A stretch of DNA of 64,000 nucleotides from Vibrio mediterranei (GTDB taxonomy: Bacteria > Pseudomonadota > Gammaproteobacteria > Enterobacterales > Vibrionaceae), in the NCBI RefSeq assembly GCF_900088415.1, contig NZ_FLLQ01000002.1, positions 1 to 64,000 on the forward strand, written 5' to 3'. A program made the position numbers and the translations under genes. Positions 16,802-25,009 of this stretch are shown here, piece by piece (within the stretch, counting starts at the first letter, position 1; each line of letters begins with the position of its first letter). The notes under the pieces are model-generated. The model was not told the origin of the DNA, ran no database searches, and saw nothing but the letters and a program-made list of their open reading frames with translations.

Positions 16802-17407
16802 ATGCCAAACCAGTCTTCTACCACTGGCAGGGCCATACAAAGGTTGTCCTTAATAGTCGGCAGTATTGCAGTGGTTCCCGTTTCCATCGCTGCTGGAAAT
16901 CAAGCCTACATAGGTGGGCTTGTTGGTGTCGTAGACTCTACGTTTGTATCGGGCTATAACATTGATACAAAAGGGGGGGCTTCTTATAGCATCCTCGGGG
17001 GTTATGATTTTTCAGTTCACGAGCATATTGTTATAGGCACTGAGCTCGAATATCGCTCTATCCGCGATGGTACCATCTCCGACGGAGATGAAGATATCGT
17101 CGACTATAGTGCCTATGGCGTATCTATTAATGTGAAACCTAAATATTACTTTGATAACCCCCAATATTACCTTGCTGGAATGATCGGGATGGGATACTAC
17201 AACATTGATGTCACCCAACGTCCAGAGGATGCTTTGTCCGACAGTGATAATGATAAACAGCTTGGTCTTCAAGCGGCAATAGAGTTCGGCACAGAGCTTA
17301 AATCTGGTTTAGGTTTCGCACTAGGCATCAGCACGTTAAATCTAGAAGTGTCGGAGGTAGAGTTTGGTTACAACATGACCTATCTAAAAGCGGACTATCA
17401 CTTTTGA
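16802..17407 (+). CDS. Outer-membrane beta-barrel protein (OmpA-like/OMP_b-brl fold)
   Basis: A 201-residue product with an N-terminal signal (RLSLIVGSIAVVPVSIAAG), then about eight amphipathic strands (AYIGGLVGVVDSTFV; SYSILGGYDF; IVIGTELEYRS; YYLAGMIGMGYY), ending with a C-terminal Phe (KADYHF). This is the eight-stranded small barrel fold. There is no peptidoglycan-binding domain. It is translated right after the glycine-zipper gene and before the DUF302 lipoprotein, so the three are probably co-expressed envelope proteins. Confidence 0.7.
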   Translation: MPNQSSTTGRAIQRLSLIVGSIAVVPVSIAAGNQAYIGGLVGVVDSTFVSGYNIDTKGGASYSILGGYDFSVHEHIVIGTELEYRSIRDGTISDGDEDIVDYSAYGVSINVKPKYYFDNPQYYLAGMIGMGYYNIDVTQRPEDALSDSDNDKQLGLQAAIEFGTELKSGLGFALGISTLNLEVSEVEFGYNMTYLKADYHF

Positions 17408-17440
17408 ACATCGTGTAAGTACTAGCCAAGGACAGTTAAC

Positions 17441-18313
17441 ATGAACCTAACCACATTAGTAATATCCGCCTTTGCAACAACTGTACTGCTTGGCTGTCAA
17501 CAAGAGAGCATTAGTATTGAACGATATATTCCCATTGATAGCACAGCCCAAAATATTGAAAATAACATCCAAGCTTCGCCTGAACTCACCTCGATCATTT
17601 CCATTGACCATTCACGTCTCGCTAGTGCCGCTGGTAAGCCTTTCCCCCCTACCAAAGTGGTAATGTTTCAGGACCGTGTATTAGAAGCTCACTTATTGGC
17701 CCTTGACTTACGGCTAGCACTGAACCTCCCACTCAAGGTACTCGTCTACGAAAACGAGGAGCATGGAGCTTCGGTGGTTTGGAACAGCCCTGATTATTTA
17801 GAGCATCGCTTTAATGTGCATTTCTCTCGTGAAGAAGAAGCGCGTTTTCATTATGCCATAGCGTCAGCTCTTGAGGGGGTTCCACCCGAACAAAAGCGTA
17901 TGCTAACCGAGCCCTCGGACGATACAGGTATTATCACCATACCAAGTAATTTAACTTTTGAACAAACTGAGAAAAAAGCCCTCGACATCATTCGCTCAAA
18001 TCAGGATGTCACTGTCTTCGATATTATTGATTACCAAACGTTAGCCAAAAGCCAACAGGTTATCATTCCGAAAACCACTCTTATCATGTATGGTGCCCCT
18101 GCCCCAGGAGGTGCAGCAATGAAAGGCGCACAAACTCTAGGCCTTGATGCCTTTCCTCAAAAGTTTCTTATTTGGCAAAATAAAAATGGAAGCACCTTTG
18201 TAAGCTACAACGATATCGCTGCCCTTGCAGACAGGCAAGGTGTCCACAAGTCACTGGGGCTTTATCTGATTAAGTTTAGAATTGGCTGGTCGTTTTACCA
18301 TGCCTTTGATTAG
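17441..18313 (+). CDS. Lipoprotein with two DUF302 domains
   Basis: A 290-residue protein. A lipoprotein signal (VISAFATTVLLGC, lipobox LLGC) is followed by two related halves at about 50-165 and 170-290. Each has the DUF302 pattern: VVMFQDRVLEAHLLALDL with LPLKVLVYEN, and TLIMYGAPAPGGAAM with FPQKFLIWQNK. DUF302 proteins are small and poorly understood, often found near redox or stress genes. The double-domain membrane-anchored form is less common. It is the third gene of the envelope group that follows the sigma factor. Confidence 0.72.
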   Translation: MNLTTLVISAFATTVLLGCQQESISIERYIPIDSTAQNIENNIQASPELTSIISIDHSRLASAAGKPFPPTKVVMFQDRVLEAHLLALDLRLALNLPLKVLVYENEEHGASVVWNSPDYLEHRFNVHFSREEEARFHYAIASALEGVPPEQKRMLTEPSDDTGIITIPSNLTFEQTEKKALDIIRSNQDVTVFDIIDYQTLAKSQQVIIPKTTLIMYGAPAPGGAAMKGAQTLGLDAFPQKFLIWQNKNGSTFVSYNDIAALADRQGVHKSLGLYLIKFRIGWSFYHAFD

Positions 18314-18441
18314 ATTTTTCAAAAGAGCGCAGGGCTAACCTTTGAGTATTCGAGTGGACGTTGGGCAAAATCACGCTTCATGATCATCGAAGCCTTATCT
18401 TCGAATGGGCTGTTCTCAACCTATAAGCCTTTATAGTCTTA

Positions 18442-18867
18442 TTAAGCCTCAACATTCATCACATACACATCGCAATGACTTCGAGATTCAATGTCTCTTT
18501 GATGATCTGCCCACTTAAGGTACTTATGATGAGTTTTTGACACAATGATGAGTTGAGCCGATACTTTTTCAGCTAGCTCATTAATCGTAAGTGCTATAGG
18601 CCCGTTAAGGATATATACATCTTCACATTGCAAACTTGCCTTATCTATCATTGCATGTATCTTCGCTTTTAACTCACTATGCTTTTTGTTGACATAAGCT
18701 TGTGCATCGACCTCTCCAAAATACTCCGTGTCATCTTCTAGCTCTTCTTCCAAATCCGTCACATAACACACATAGAAAGGACCTTCAAACCGCCTTGCGA
18801 TTGATGCCGCCCTTTTCAAGGATTGTGGAGAGTGCAGATTTAATGCATAAATCACAGGGTTACTCAT
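18442..18867 (-). CDS. Universal stress protein-like protein
   Basis: A 141-residue alpha/beta protein: VIYALNLHSPQSLKRAASIARRFEGPFYVCYV at the front and INELAEKVSAQLIIVSKTHHKY...CDVYVMNVEA at the end, the Usp layout. The phosphate-binding glycine loop is not conserved. It is more divergent than the Usp at 6.5 kb. Its start overlaps the end of the HPP gene by eight bases, so the two are translationally coupled. Confidence 0.65.
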   Translation of the reverse strand: MSNPVIYALNLHSPQSLKRAASIARRFEGPFYVCYVTDLEEELEDDTEYFGEVDAQAYVNKKHSELKAKIHAMIDKASLQCEDVYILNGPIALTINELAEKVSAQLIIVSKTHHKYLKWADHQRDIESRSHCDVYVMNVEA

Positions 18868-19456
18868 CAGATATTATTTCCTTGACGGGGTTATAGCCTG
18901 CGTACTCGAGGCGAGAGATGAAACGGTGATAAAACAAAGCAAAACCGACAATAAGAAGACTCCCGACAAACACGGGGTACAAAACAAACAAGAAACTAGA
19001 ATGACCTCCTAACATAATCAAAATAGGGTTCCCACCCGCAGGCGGGTGTGTGACTCGCAACACTATCATGCCGAACACCCCTAACCCGACCGCTAAGCCT
19101 ACAGACCAAAAGGTAACTGGCAAAAATGATAAACACGTAACGCCAATAATCGCGGTAAGCACATGACCCAAAATGACATTTTTAGGTTGAGCAAGGGGGC
19201 TTTTGGGCAGACCAAACACGAGTACCATGGACGCGCCGAACGGCGCAATCAAAGCGTAGTCACCCTTTAAAATATCATCCAACCAAGCTAGGAGACCTAT
19301 ACAAGCGCCAGACCCGACTGCTGCAACCAAAGCCACGAACACTCTTGATTCAGCAGGGTGAGTGACAATGTAATGAAATGTTGTTTTAGAACCTTCTACC
19401 ACAGTCTCACCCCCTAATCCAAAAAAAACGCATCGTATCTCGCGCCACAATGCCAA
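18860..19456 (-). CDS. HPP-family integral membrane protein
   Basis: A 198-residue protein with four to five helices and the name-giving HPPAGGNPI motif, plus FGASMVLVFGLPKSPLAQPKN. Some HPP (PF04982) proteins of cyanobacteria and plants are nitrite carriers; the bacterial role is uncertain. The start is a TTG at 19456, four bases after the stop of the exported protein gene upstream. It is coupled to the Usp-like gene downstream. Confidence 0.78.
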   Translation of the reverse strand: MALWREIRCVFFGLGGETVVEGSKTTFHYIVTHPAESRVFVALVAAVGSGACIGLLAWLDDILKGDYALIAPFGASMVLVFGLPKSPLAQPKNVILGHVLTAIIGVTCLSFLPVTFWSVGLAVGLGVFGMIVLRVTHPPAGGNPILIMLGGHSSFLFVLYPVFVGSLLIVGFALFYHRFISRLEYAGYNPVKEIISDE

Positions 19457-19460
19457 GCGT

Positions 19461-19880
19461 TTATTGATATTCGATAACCTTCGCCACGAATTGCTCTACG
19501 TCTTCATCACCAACATAATTTTTGTATAAATCGACAGAGAAATATTCAGGGTTATCCGTCTTGATGTGCTTTACAAGCTTTTCATCAAGTTGTTTGATAT
19601 TGAGAAACGCATAAACATAAAATGTTTTCGTTGCGGTCAGCCCTTTTCTCTTGGCCTCTTCGCTAGTCAAATACACATCACTATCAGTGAGGCTCAGTGC
19701 ATCCACTAACGCCGCATCGTGAACGAAGTCACCGTCCCCTGTCGCTATATAGAGTTTTTCATCCCCTGACACTTGTTCGAGACCACCCATGTCTTTATTA
19801 ACGATGTCTAAATCGCTGTCAGCGACAACACTGCCACTACCAAGTAACACAGACAACACTATTACTGAACGAACTTTCAT
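19461..19880 (-). CDS. Exported protein, paralogue of the 20207-20623 product
   Basis: A 139-residue protein from ATG 19880 (GGGAG upstream), with a signal peptide ending VVADS. The mature part LDIVNKDMGGLEQVSGDEKLYI, then KTFYVYAFLNI and PEYFSVDLYKN..EDVEQFVAKVIEY aligns along its length with the product at 20207-20623. No known domain was recognised. It lies between the HPP gene and the Lpp-like gene on one strand. A periplasmic location is likely. Confidence 0.6.
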   Translation of the reverse strand: MKVRSVIVLSVLLGSGSVVADSDLDIVNKDMGGLEQVSGDEKLYIATGDGDFVHDAALVDALSLTDSDVYLTSEEAKRKGLTATKTFYVYAFLNIKQLDEKLVKHIKTDNPEYFSVDLYKNYVGDEDVEQFVAKVIEYQ

Positions 19881-19949
19881 CTTTTCTCCCACCCTGAACT
19901 GGTATAAAAAGAGCCGACTTTTTAGCGGCTCACTTTGGCTTATGCTTGT

Positions 19950-20189
19950 CTATTTTTGATAAGTGGCGACGATACCATCCACTCGCTGATTGGTGGCCTC
20001 TGATTGATTCAACGCCGCACTGGAGTTGGCTTTTGCCTCTAACATATCCGATTCTAAAGCAGCAACACTCGCCTGCAGCTCTGCCACTTGACTGTCTAGC
20101 ATAGCAATTTTTTCTGACGTTTCTGTGGTCGCACAGCCAGACAACGCAAGTATCCCTACTATTGAAAGCACTTTAATACTATTTCCCAT
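19950..20189 (-). CDS. Lpp-like small outer-membrane lipoprotein
   Basis: A 79-residue protein. Its lipoprotein signal ends ALSGC, followed by a heptad coiled coil (IAMLDSQVAELQASVAALESDM) and a tail SEATNQRVDGIVATYQK, whose terminal Lys is where Braun lipoprotein joins peptidoglycan. It resembles Vibrio Lpp but is probably an accessory copy because it lies inside the stress block. It sits between two paralogous exported proteins in a minus-strand run. Confidence 0.8.
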   Translation of the reverse strand: MGNSIKVLSIVGILALSGCATTETSEKIAMLDSQVAELQASVAALESDMLEAKANSSAALNQSEATNQRVDGIVATYQK

Positions 20190-20206
20190 GATTAACCTTC
20201 CTTGTT

Positions 20207-20623
20207 TTAGTCTACGTAGTAGCGCACACGCGCCACAAATTCATCGGTGTTGTTTTCTGACGCAGGAAGCCCTTTAAATAGCCTCACTGAGAAAAATTCA
20301 GGACTATCCGCCTCCACTCTCATCGCAATGTTGTCGATTAACGTATCGATATTACGGAACGTGTAAACATAAAAGTGTTTCACTTGATTGAGTTTTAAGT
20401 CCTTAGCTTTGAACTCATCTACATATAGTTTTGACGCGGTGATCTTTGTTTTCGCAACTGCGCTCGTCACATCGGAATATGAATTACTGTCTGTCACCAC
20501 ATACATAGCTGTATCACTATCTATACTGCCTAGCTGCATCATATCTTGGTTAAGAATATCGAGATTATTAGCGTGTGCGCTGCCTGCTAAAAAAAGTAGG
20601 CTCAAGGCAATGGATTTTTTCAT
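20207..20623 (-). CDS. Exported protein, paralogue of the 19461-19880 product
   Basis: A 138-residue protein from ATG 20623 (AGGAAG upstream), with signal peptide MKKSIALSLLFLAGSAHA. The mature part NLDILNQDMMQLGSIDSDTAMYV, KHFYVYTFRNIDTL, SPEFFSVRLFKG and TDEFVARVRYY aligns with its neighbour two genes away. No function is recognised. The pairing around an Lpp-like protein suggests a shared envelope role. Confidence 0.6.
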   Translation of the reverse strand: MKKSIALSLLFLAGSAHANNLDILNQDMMQLGSIDSDTAMYVVTDSNSYSDVTSAVAKTKITASKLYVDEFKAKDLKLNQVKHFYVYTFRNIDTLIDNIAMRVEADSPEFFSVRLFKGLPASENNTDEFVARVRYYVD

Positions 20624-20660
20624 CTGTCTTCCTCTTGTCTGCATAAGTTCTGTGCTCATT

Positions 20661-20905
20661 CTATTGAGTTTGGATGTTCACCGTACTATCAAGGACAGTA
20701 CATCCCTCCTCTTCATTGCAATTAACTAGATAAACCTTTTTCTTGCCACAACCTTTGGCTCCAATTTGATATTGAGGCCTTTCAATGCGAAACGTCTCTA
20801 TCCTCTTTTCAGAAATCAACGTCGTTGAAACATCTTTACAGTCAAACTCAAATTCGGCTTTACGTTTTGAGGCCGCTTCAGCTTCAGCTTGTTCCAGGCT
20901 AAATC
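20661..20905 (-). pseudogene. C-terminal remnant of an unrecognised exported protein
   Basis: In a frame different from the FadL-like one, an open reading of about 80 codons runs to a TAG at 20661-20663. It contains EQAEAEAASKRKAEFEFDC, then RPQYQIGAKGCGKKKVYLVNC and EEGCTVLD. Four Cys and the ending NIQTQ suggest a periplasmic, disulfide-bonded domain. There is no start codon or signal. The 5' part has been replaced by FadL-like sequence near 20900, so this is one side of a deletion junction. Confidence 0.5.
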
Positions 20906-21660
20906 AAATTGTTTTGTGAGCTTATGGAAGCCAGATAAGTCTAATTGAGCCGCATTAGGTATATTGAGCCCAACTGAGCCTGACCCTCCATTTATCAAAG
21001 AGTAATCACCACTCAAATCGTGTTTGATTTCAGAGCGGTATGACAACCCAATATGGTCACGCTCTGTTGGACGATACATAAATCCGACATTAAACCCTGT
21101 TGACCAGTCATCAGCATTAATGTCAATGCGCTTACGAAAGACATGCTCTTCAACTGTCATATACTCAATGGCAATCCCCAACCCCAATGACCATTGAGCG
21201 TTGATTTGGTAAGAAAAGGAAGGATTAAGCTGTATGCTTGTCAAACTAACATCATTCAGTTGGTCTTTGCCTTCCCAATTTGTACCGTAGTCTAGAGATA
21301 CACCACCTGGCGCGGTTAAGGTAAAACCCAAAGCCATATCATTTGGCAATTGCTTTACAATAAAAAAGTTGCCATAGCCCATTGTAGACCCTGAGTTGGG
21401 TGCACTCTCACCGCTAAAAGAGGTGTAGTCGGAGTCATAAGTCATCACTCCTACCGAGCCTGACAGTGAATCTTTGCCGAGCACTGTCATCCCCGCTGGG
21501 TTGGTGTAGGCGATCGTCGCGTTATCTGCAATCGCAGCCGCTCCTGCGCCTGAGAGCGCTAAGTTACCATCGCTTAACGCAGGCACCAAGATGACTGCGC
21601 CTGTGACGTGCTAACCATGCTAAGCCCCAAAACCACTGGGTAGAACAGTCCTTGTTTCAT
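20816..21660 (-). pseudogene. FadL/OmpP1-like outer-membrane protein, frameshifted and 3'-truncated
   Basis: The middle frame has the FadL signature: LSGAGAAAIADNATIAYTNPAGMTVLG, then GFTLTAPGGVSLDYGTNW and GLSYRSEIKHDLSGDY. FadL barrels carry long-chain fatty acids or other hydrophobic compounds across the outer membrane. The signal peptide (ATG 21660, MKQGLFYPVVLGLSMV) is in another frame and hits a stop, so a frameshift lies near 21600. The barrel ends after about 230 residues at SGFHKLTKQFDLAW, where the frame runs into the unrelated remnant at 20661-20905. It is unlikely to be functional. Confidence 0.75.
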
Positions 21661-21834
21661 AACTTATACTCTGTTGAATTTCCTTATATTTATACAGTAG
21701 TACACCTCAATGCATTTTCAAGGAAATAGTCAATGTATAGTCAAAGTTAACCAAAAAAGGTCTGAGAGAGGAGTTTCGATTGACGGCGACTCTTTACTTG
21801 TCTTAAGGCTGGGTATCAACTCAGGGAGGCGAAC

Positions 21835-21882
21835 GAAGAGAAGAGAAGAGAAGAGAAGAGAAGAGAAGAGAAGAGAAGAGAA
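21835..21882. repeat. Pentanucleotide microsatellite, GAAGA x 9.6
   Basis: An uninterrupted run of GAAGA units, 48 bases, between the FadL-like pseudogene and the NHL gene. On the minus strand it reads as CTCTT repeats, the unit used by Neisseria opa for phase variation. It lies about 175 bases before the FadL-like start on that strand. Confidence 0.9.
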
Positions 21883-21922
21883 TTTGAATGAAGAGAACAC
21901 CTGATTCAAGCGTACAAAATGA

Positions 21923-21942
21923 CCGCTCCTAACATGGAGCGG
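21923..21942. terminator. Hairpin downstream of the NHL-repeat gene
   Basis: CCGCTCC (21923-21929) pairs with GGAGCGG (21936-21942) over a six-base loop. It is G/C-rich and followed on the minus strand by TCATTTTG. It sits 28 bases after the minus-strand stop at 21970, as expected for that gene's terminator. Confidence 0.6.
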
Positions 21943-21969
21943 CCTTGCTCATATTAACTCACAAACCCG

Positions 21970-23208
21970 CTATGGTTTTCTCACCTGTCCAATAAGAGGG
22001 TTCTTGACTGGCGCTGCAATACCATAAATCACGACTATACCAGTACCGCCACCACGTGTTGCTGTTCTTCTGTCAGGGTTAGCGTCAAGCAATGCAGGTA
22101 TAACATCCCAGTTATTGGCCATCCATGCGTTGCCCGCATCATCTATCATGATGTCCGTGGATTCCTGAAGTACGCCTGATTGGTACAGGTGAATCAAATC
22201 CCCTGTCGTTTTTCCTGCAGGACACTTAGACGTATCAGTACCACATACCTGCACAAAGCCAGTACCGAGGAAGTTGCCTGCATAGACATTATCGTTACCA
22301 TCGATGCTAACCCCCCACATCGCATATACAGTACCGTCAAGAATCCCTTTCTTAATGACCTTGCCAGATGCATCAATCAAAGTGAGATTACCTGTTGTGT
22401 TAATGCCTTTTGTCTCGTTGCTTAGCACCTTCTCTATATTCAGCTTGAACTCTTCTATAATATTGGCTCCCTCAGGTACTTTGGCAAGTGGGTAACCCAT
22501 TGAAAAGTTGTTACCAACCCAAACATGCCCTGTAGAGTCAATGGCTAGCCCTCTCGGCGCCATCGCACCAAGCGGAATTTGTTGAGCCTGCTCAGGTGCA
22601 TCGGCAGGGAAACGAGTCACCGTCACATAGCCATTATTGGTCACCCAGACATGATTGGTGTTATCGACTGCAATAGCAAAAGGTCGTTTCAAGCCAGGCA
22701 CTTTAACCACTTCACCTTTGGTGAAATCGCCTTTCGGGAAATGCAGTACTTGGTTATATTGATTGTCTGCTATCCAAACGTCACCATTTGGTGCCGTCGC
22801 CAAACCCTGCAAAGCGCCATGCTTGCCATTAACGGTTGCAGGCCCAAGAGCATTACCGTCTAAATCCAGCACGCCAACCTTAGCATTGAAGCTGCTGACC
22901 CAAACCTTGTCTTCAGTGACCGTAGTTCCCCACCCGATACCATCAAGGCCTTGACGGTTATACCCCGTTAACCTAGGAGAGATGGCCCTACCACTAGCAT
23001 CAAGTCTTGACACTCCCCCTCCTATAGCAGATGAGAGATTAGCTTGGTTACCAGGCATCCAGTTTTGACCCGACCACAACTGACCTCGGTTATCAAACAT
23101 CATTCGTCCTGGTGAATACACACCGCCGCCAGTTAAACGCACCATCAGGGCAAAATCTTTAGACAAAAATTGTTGGCTGTAATTTTGTGCGGAACGAACA
23201 GTAGCCAA
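21970..23208 (-). CDS. NHL/SMP-30-type beta-propeller protein, 5'-truncated
   Basis: About 412 residues of propeller repeats such as GLATAPNGDVWIADNQYNQVL, FAIAVDNTNHVWVTNNG and GLAIDSTGHVWVGNN, typical of streptogramin-lyase (Vgb)/NHL-type propellers. Two Cys lie in VQVCGTDTSKCPAG. These proteins are usually exported, but no signal peptide is present. The frame opens right after a stop at about 23235 and the only start is a TTG. The front end seems to have been lost where the TIR gene and its attC-like tail join, so the product is probably not secreted and may be non-functional. Confidence 0.65.
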   Translation of the reverse strand: MATVRSAQNYSQQFLSKDFALMVRLTGGGVYSPGRMMFDNRGQLWSGQNWMPGNQANLSSAIGGGVSRLDASGRAISPRLTGYNRQGLDGIGWGTTVTEDKVWVSSFNAKVGVLDLDGNALGPATVNGKHGALQGLATAPNGDVWIADNQYNQVLHFPKGDFTKGEVVKVPGLKRPFAIAVDNTNHVWVTNNGYVTVTRFPADAPEQAQQIPLGAMAPRGLAIDSTGHVWVGNNFSMGYPLAKVPEGANIIEEFKLNIEKVLSNETKGINTTGNLTLIDASGKVIKKGILDGTVYAMWGVSIDGNDNVYAGNFLGTGFVQVCGTDTSKCPAGKTTGDLIHLYQSGVLQESTDIMIDDAGNAWMANNWDVIPALLDANPDRRTATRGGGTGIVVIYGIAAPVKNPLIGQVRKP

Positions 23209-23240
23209 CTGTTTTTGTTCCGTTAAAAGTGCTTGTTAAA
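23200..23240 (-). repeat. attC-like half-site at the end of the TIR-like gene
   Basis: Read on the minus strand, the TIR stop codon lies in GTTTAACAAGCACTTTTAACGG, followed by ACAAAAACAGTTGGC. This resembles the 5' half of Vibrio superintegron attC sites. The 3' half is missing, and NHL-gene sequence follows directly. It was identified by eye only. Confidence 0.4.
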
Positions 23241-24207
23241 CGTCTGGTTCGTGAAACTCTAAGCCAGAATTCCTAAAATACCTATAAAGTGTTTCTTGTG
23301 AATCAAATAACTCAGCAATTTTATAATCATATGGCTCGACAGCAATTAATTCACCTTTAGAGCTTAGGTTTCTAGGTAATGGTAACAAAGCCATACCACC
23401 ATCGACTGATACAAGTACTGTTCTATCTATATGGGTTTGACCATAATAAATATCACACCAATAACCTGTAGCATTTGAGTTTTGAAAAGAATTTGCCCAT
23501 GCTTCTTTAAAGTCAGAACATTGGGTACCATCTTCCGTATAGTTAATTTCAATTCGTAAGTTTACATTTTGACCATAAATTGAAGTACTTTTTGAATCAA
23601 TCGAGTGTAGACTCCAATCCTTTTTTGAATCAGAAGATAAAATATGGTGTCGAATGCTATCAATTGATGGGTCATCAACTAAAGGCTTAAGAGAGGTTGC
23701 ATCTTCTCTTATATTTAAAATTGGCTTGATGGCTTCAATTAAAACTTTAACGAGTTCTTCTCTGACTTTAGCCTTATCTGAATAATTTTCTTCATTTAAA
23801 TGATATTGAATAGGCCATCGTTTGTGGTTTAAGTCAAAAGGAAGGTTTCCTTCTGCTTTGCCATAAGCAGTGTTCATTATATTTACAATGCATAAGTCTG
23901 TTAGGCTTGATAAGGCATACCCTAATTCGATCATCACATTAGGATTGGAGCATAACTTTTTATCTTCACTCCCCGCTATAAAAGTTACATCGCCGATAAA
24001 AATAACACTATTTCGTATTTTTTCAAAAATTGTGTTGGCTATATCAGGAGTCCCTGCTATCCCTTTTGTGTCTTGATCGAGCCTCACAGCTTCATTTAAA
24101 AGAAGGTCCTTATTCAATGTTTTAATAGCACGTTCTAAACAATCTTTTATAAAATTTCGATTGTATTTAGACTCTATATCACTTTGCCATGAGTAAAATA
24201 TTTTCAT
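23236..24207 (-). CDS. TIR-like defence protein with unknown C-terminal domain
   Basis: A 323-residue protein. Residues 1-150 form a TIR-like Rossmann domain: KIFYSWQSDIESKYNRNFI, then PDIANTIFEKIRNSVIFIGDVT and NVMIELGYALSSL, where the Glu of MIELGYAL matches the catalytic or NAD-contacting position of this TIR-like family. Residues 200-323 form a separate domain of unknown type (VNLRIEINYTEDG...LLPLPRNLSS). Bacterial TIR proteins often cleave NAD+ after phage sensing. The gene lies between attC-like sequences, on the same strand as the AbiV-like gene. No partner NTPase is adjacent. Confidence 0.7.
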   Translation of the reverse strand: MKIFYSWQSDIESKYNRNFIKDCLERAIKTLNKDLLLNEAVRLDQDTKGIAGTPDIANTIFEKIRNSVIFIGDVTFIAGSEDKKLCSNPNVMIELGYALSSLTDLCIVNIMNTAYGKAEGNLPFDLNHKRWPIQYHLNEENYSDKAKVREELVKVLIEAIKPILNIREDATSLKPLVDDPSIDSIRHHILSSDSKKDWSLHSIDSKSTSIYGQNVNLRIEINYTEDGTQCSDFKEAWANSFQNSNATGYWCDIYYGQTHIDRTVLVSVDGGMALLPLPRNLSSKGELIAVEPYDYKIAELFDSQETLYRYFRNSGLEFHEPDV

Positions 24208-24245
24208 TTTGGATTATGACTTCCTTGAATAAGTAAAAGACGTTT

Positions 24246-24265
24246 AACGCCGCGTTATAACTCAT
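24246..24265 (-). repeat. Short attC-like palindrome between the AbiV-like and TIR-like genes
   Basis: Minus strand: ATGAGTTATAACGCGGCGTTAA, containing the palindrome TAACGC-G-GCGTTA just after the AbiV stop codon. It looks like an attC site without its variable loop. Bases 24252-24265 are also one arm of a 14-bp inverted repeat whose other arm is at 24942-24955. Confidence 0.4.
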
Positions 24266-24931
24266 TTAGACGATAAACTCTTCGAAGGGAATATCAGATT
24301 CTTTCGCTAAACCTTCATCGATCATCTCGTTGAACCATGCCTTTAAGGCTATTTGCATTTCTCGCATTGAAGATTTCCACACAGGTTTAATGTGTTTAAC
24401 CCAAAGCTCAATCTCTTTTTGTGTATATGTTTGGTGCTCACACAGAATACGAGCAATTCTCAGAATATCATCAGCAGTTTCTTTGTCGATTACTTGACTA
24501 GGCACTGACCAATGTTTTTGACCTAAGCAATCTGTGTAAAATCCGATTTGCTTTAGATCGTCTAATAGCGCTGGAAAATCGCTTTTCTCGGAGTAAATAC
24601 CATCGAAGTCACGCAGTTTTGTACAGCCATTTGCAACCAAATAAGGAAATACATACATCACATTCTTTTTTGTATGAGTGCGATAAGCTTTCCAAGCGTC
24701 TTTGACGTCATTGCCATCTCTTGCTACGGCTAACTCACGTAAGATTGAGATTTTACCCGCCTCTTCAATTGCTAATACAGCTATCGAATAAGCAGTCGGA
24801 TAGCTTTCAATTTCAAACAGTTTTTCAGCGTCTCTCAATAGTCGATTAGCGTTTTGTTGAGCAAAGTTCATCCCATCAGCAATTTCGCTTGCACTGAGTG
24901 TATTTTTCCACTGTTTCAAATTTTTACTCAC
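24266..24931 (-). CDS. AbiV-like abortive-infection protein (HEPN fold)
   Basis: A 221-residue protein. Residues 25-60 (ANRLLRDAEKLFEIESYPTAYSIAVLAIEEAGKI) carry the AbiV signature, in which AIEEAGK is nearly invariant. AbiV of Lactococcus aborts phage infection by binding a phage protein and stopping translation; the family has a HEPN-type helical fold. The start is GTG 24931, placed five bases after AGGAG; the annotated-looking GTG six bases earlier overlaps that site. The gene is flanked by a perfect 14-bp inverted repeat and lies head to tail with the TIR-like gene. Confidence 0.72.
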   Translation of the reverse strand: MSKNLKQWKNTLSASEIADGMNFAQQNANRLLRDAEKLFEIESYPTAYSIAVLAIEEAGKISILRELAVARDGNDVKDAWKAYRTHTKKNVMYVFPYLVANGCTKLRDFDGIYSEKSDFPALLDDLKQIGFYTDCLGQKHWSVPSQVIDKETADDILRIARILCEHQTYTQKEIELWVKHIKPVWKSSMREMQIALKAWFNEMIDEGLAKESDIPFEEFIV

Positions 24932-24945
24932 GATCACTCCTATGA

Positions 24946-25009
24946 GTTATAACGCTCTATATATGGCAAGTTGCGGTCTATCCTGCCGATGCTTTGCCGT
25001 ATATATAAC
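24946..25009 (-). repeat. attC-like cruciform upstream of the AbiV-like gene
   Basis: The 64-base stretch has GTTATA/TATAAC-type ends and an inner imperfect stem, TATATATGGCAA against TTTGCCGTATATA, around a roughly 20-base loop. Its size and shape fit an integron attC, but the core-site consensus is only partly matched, so the call is tentative. Bases 24942-24955 are the second arm of the 14-bp inverted repeat. Confidence 0.35.

Noticed and set aside
21835..21882. Microsatellite as a CRISPR array
   Set aside because: The unit is five bases with no spacers, so it is a simple repeat.
21710..21904. Plus-strand frame containing the GAAGA repeats
   Set aside because: Its second half is only the translated microsatellite (KRREEKRREE), and the rest has no family pattern.
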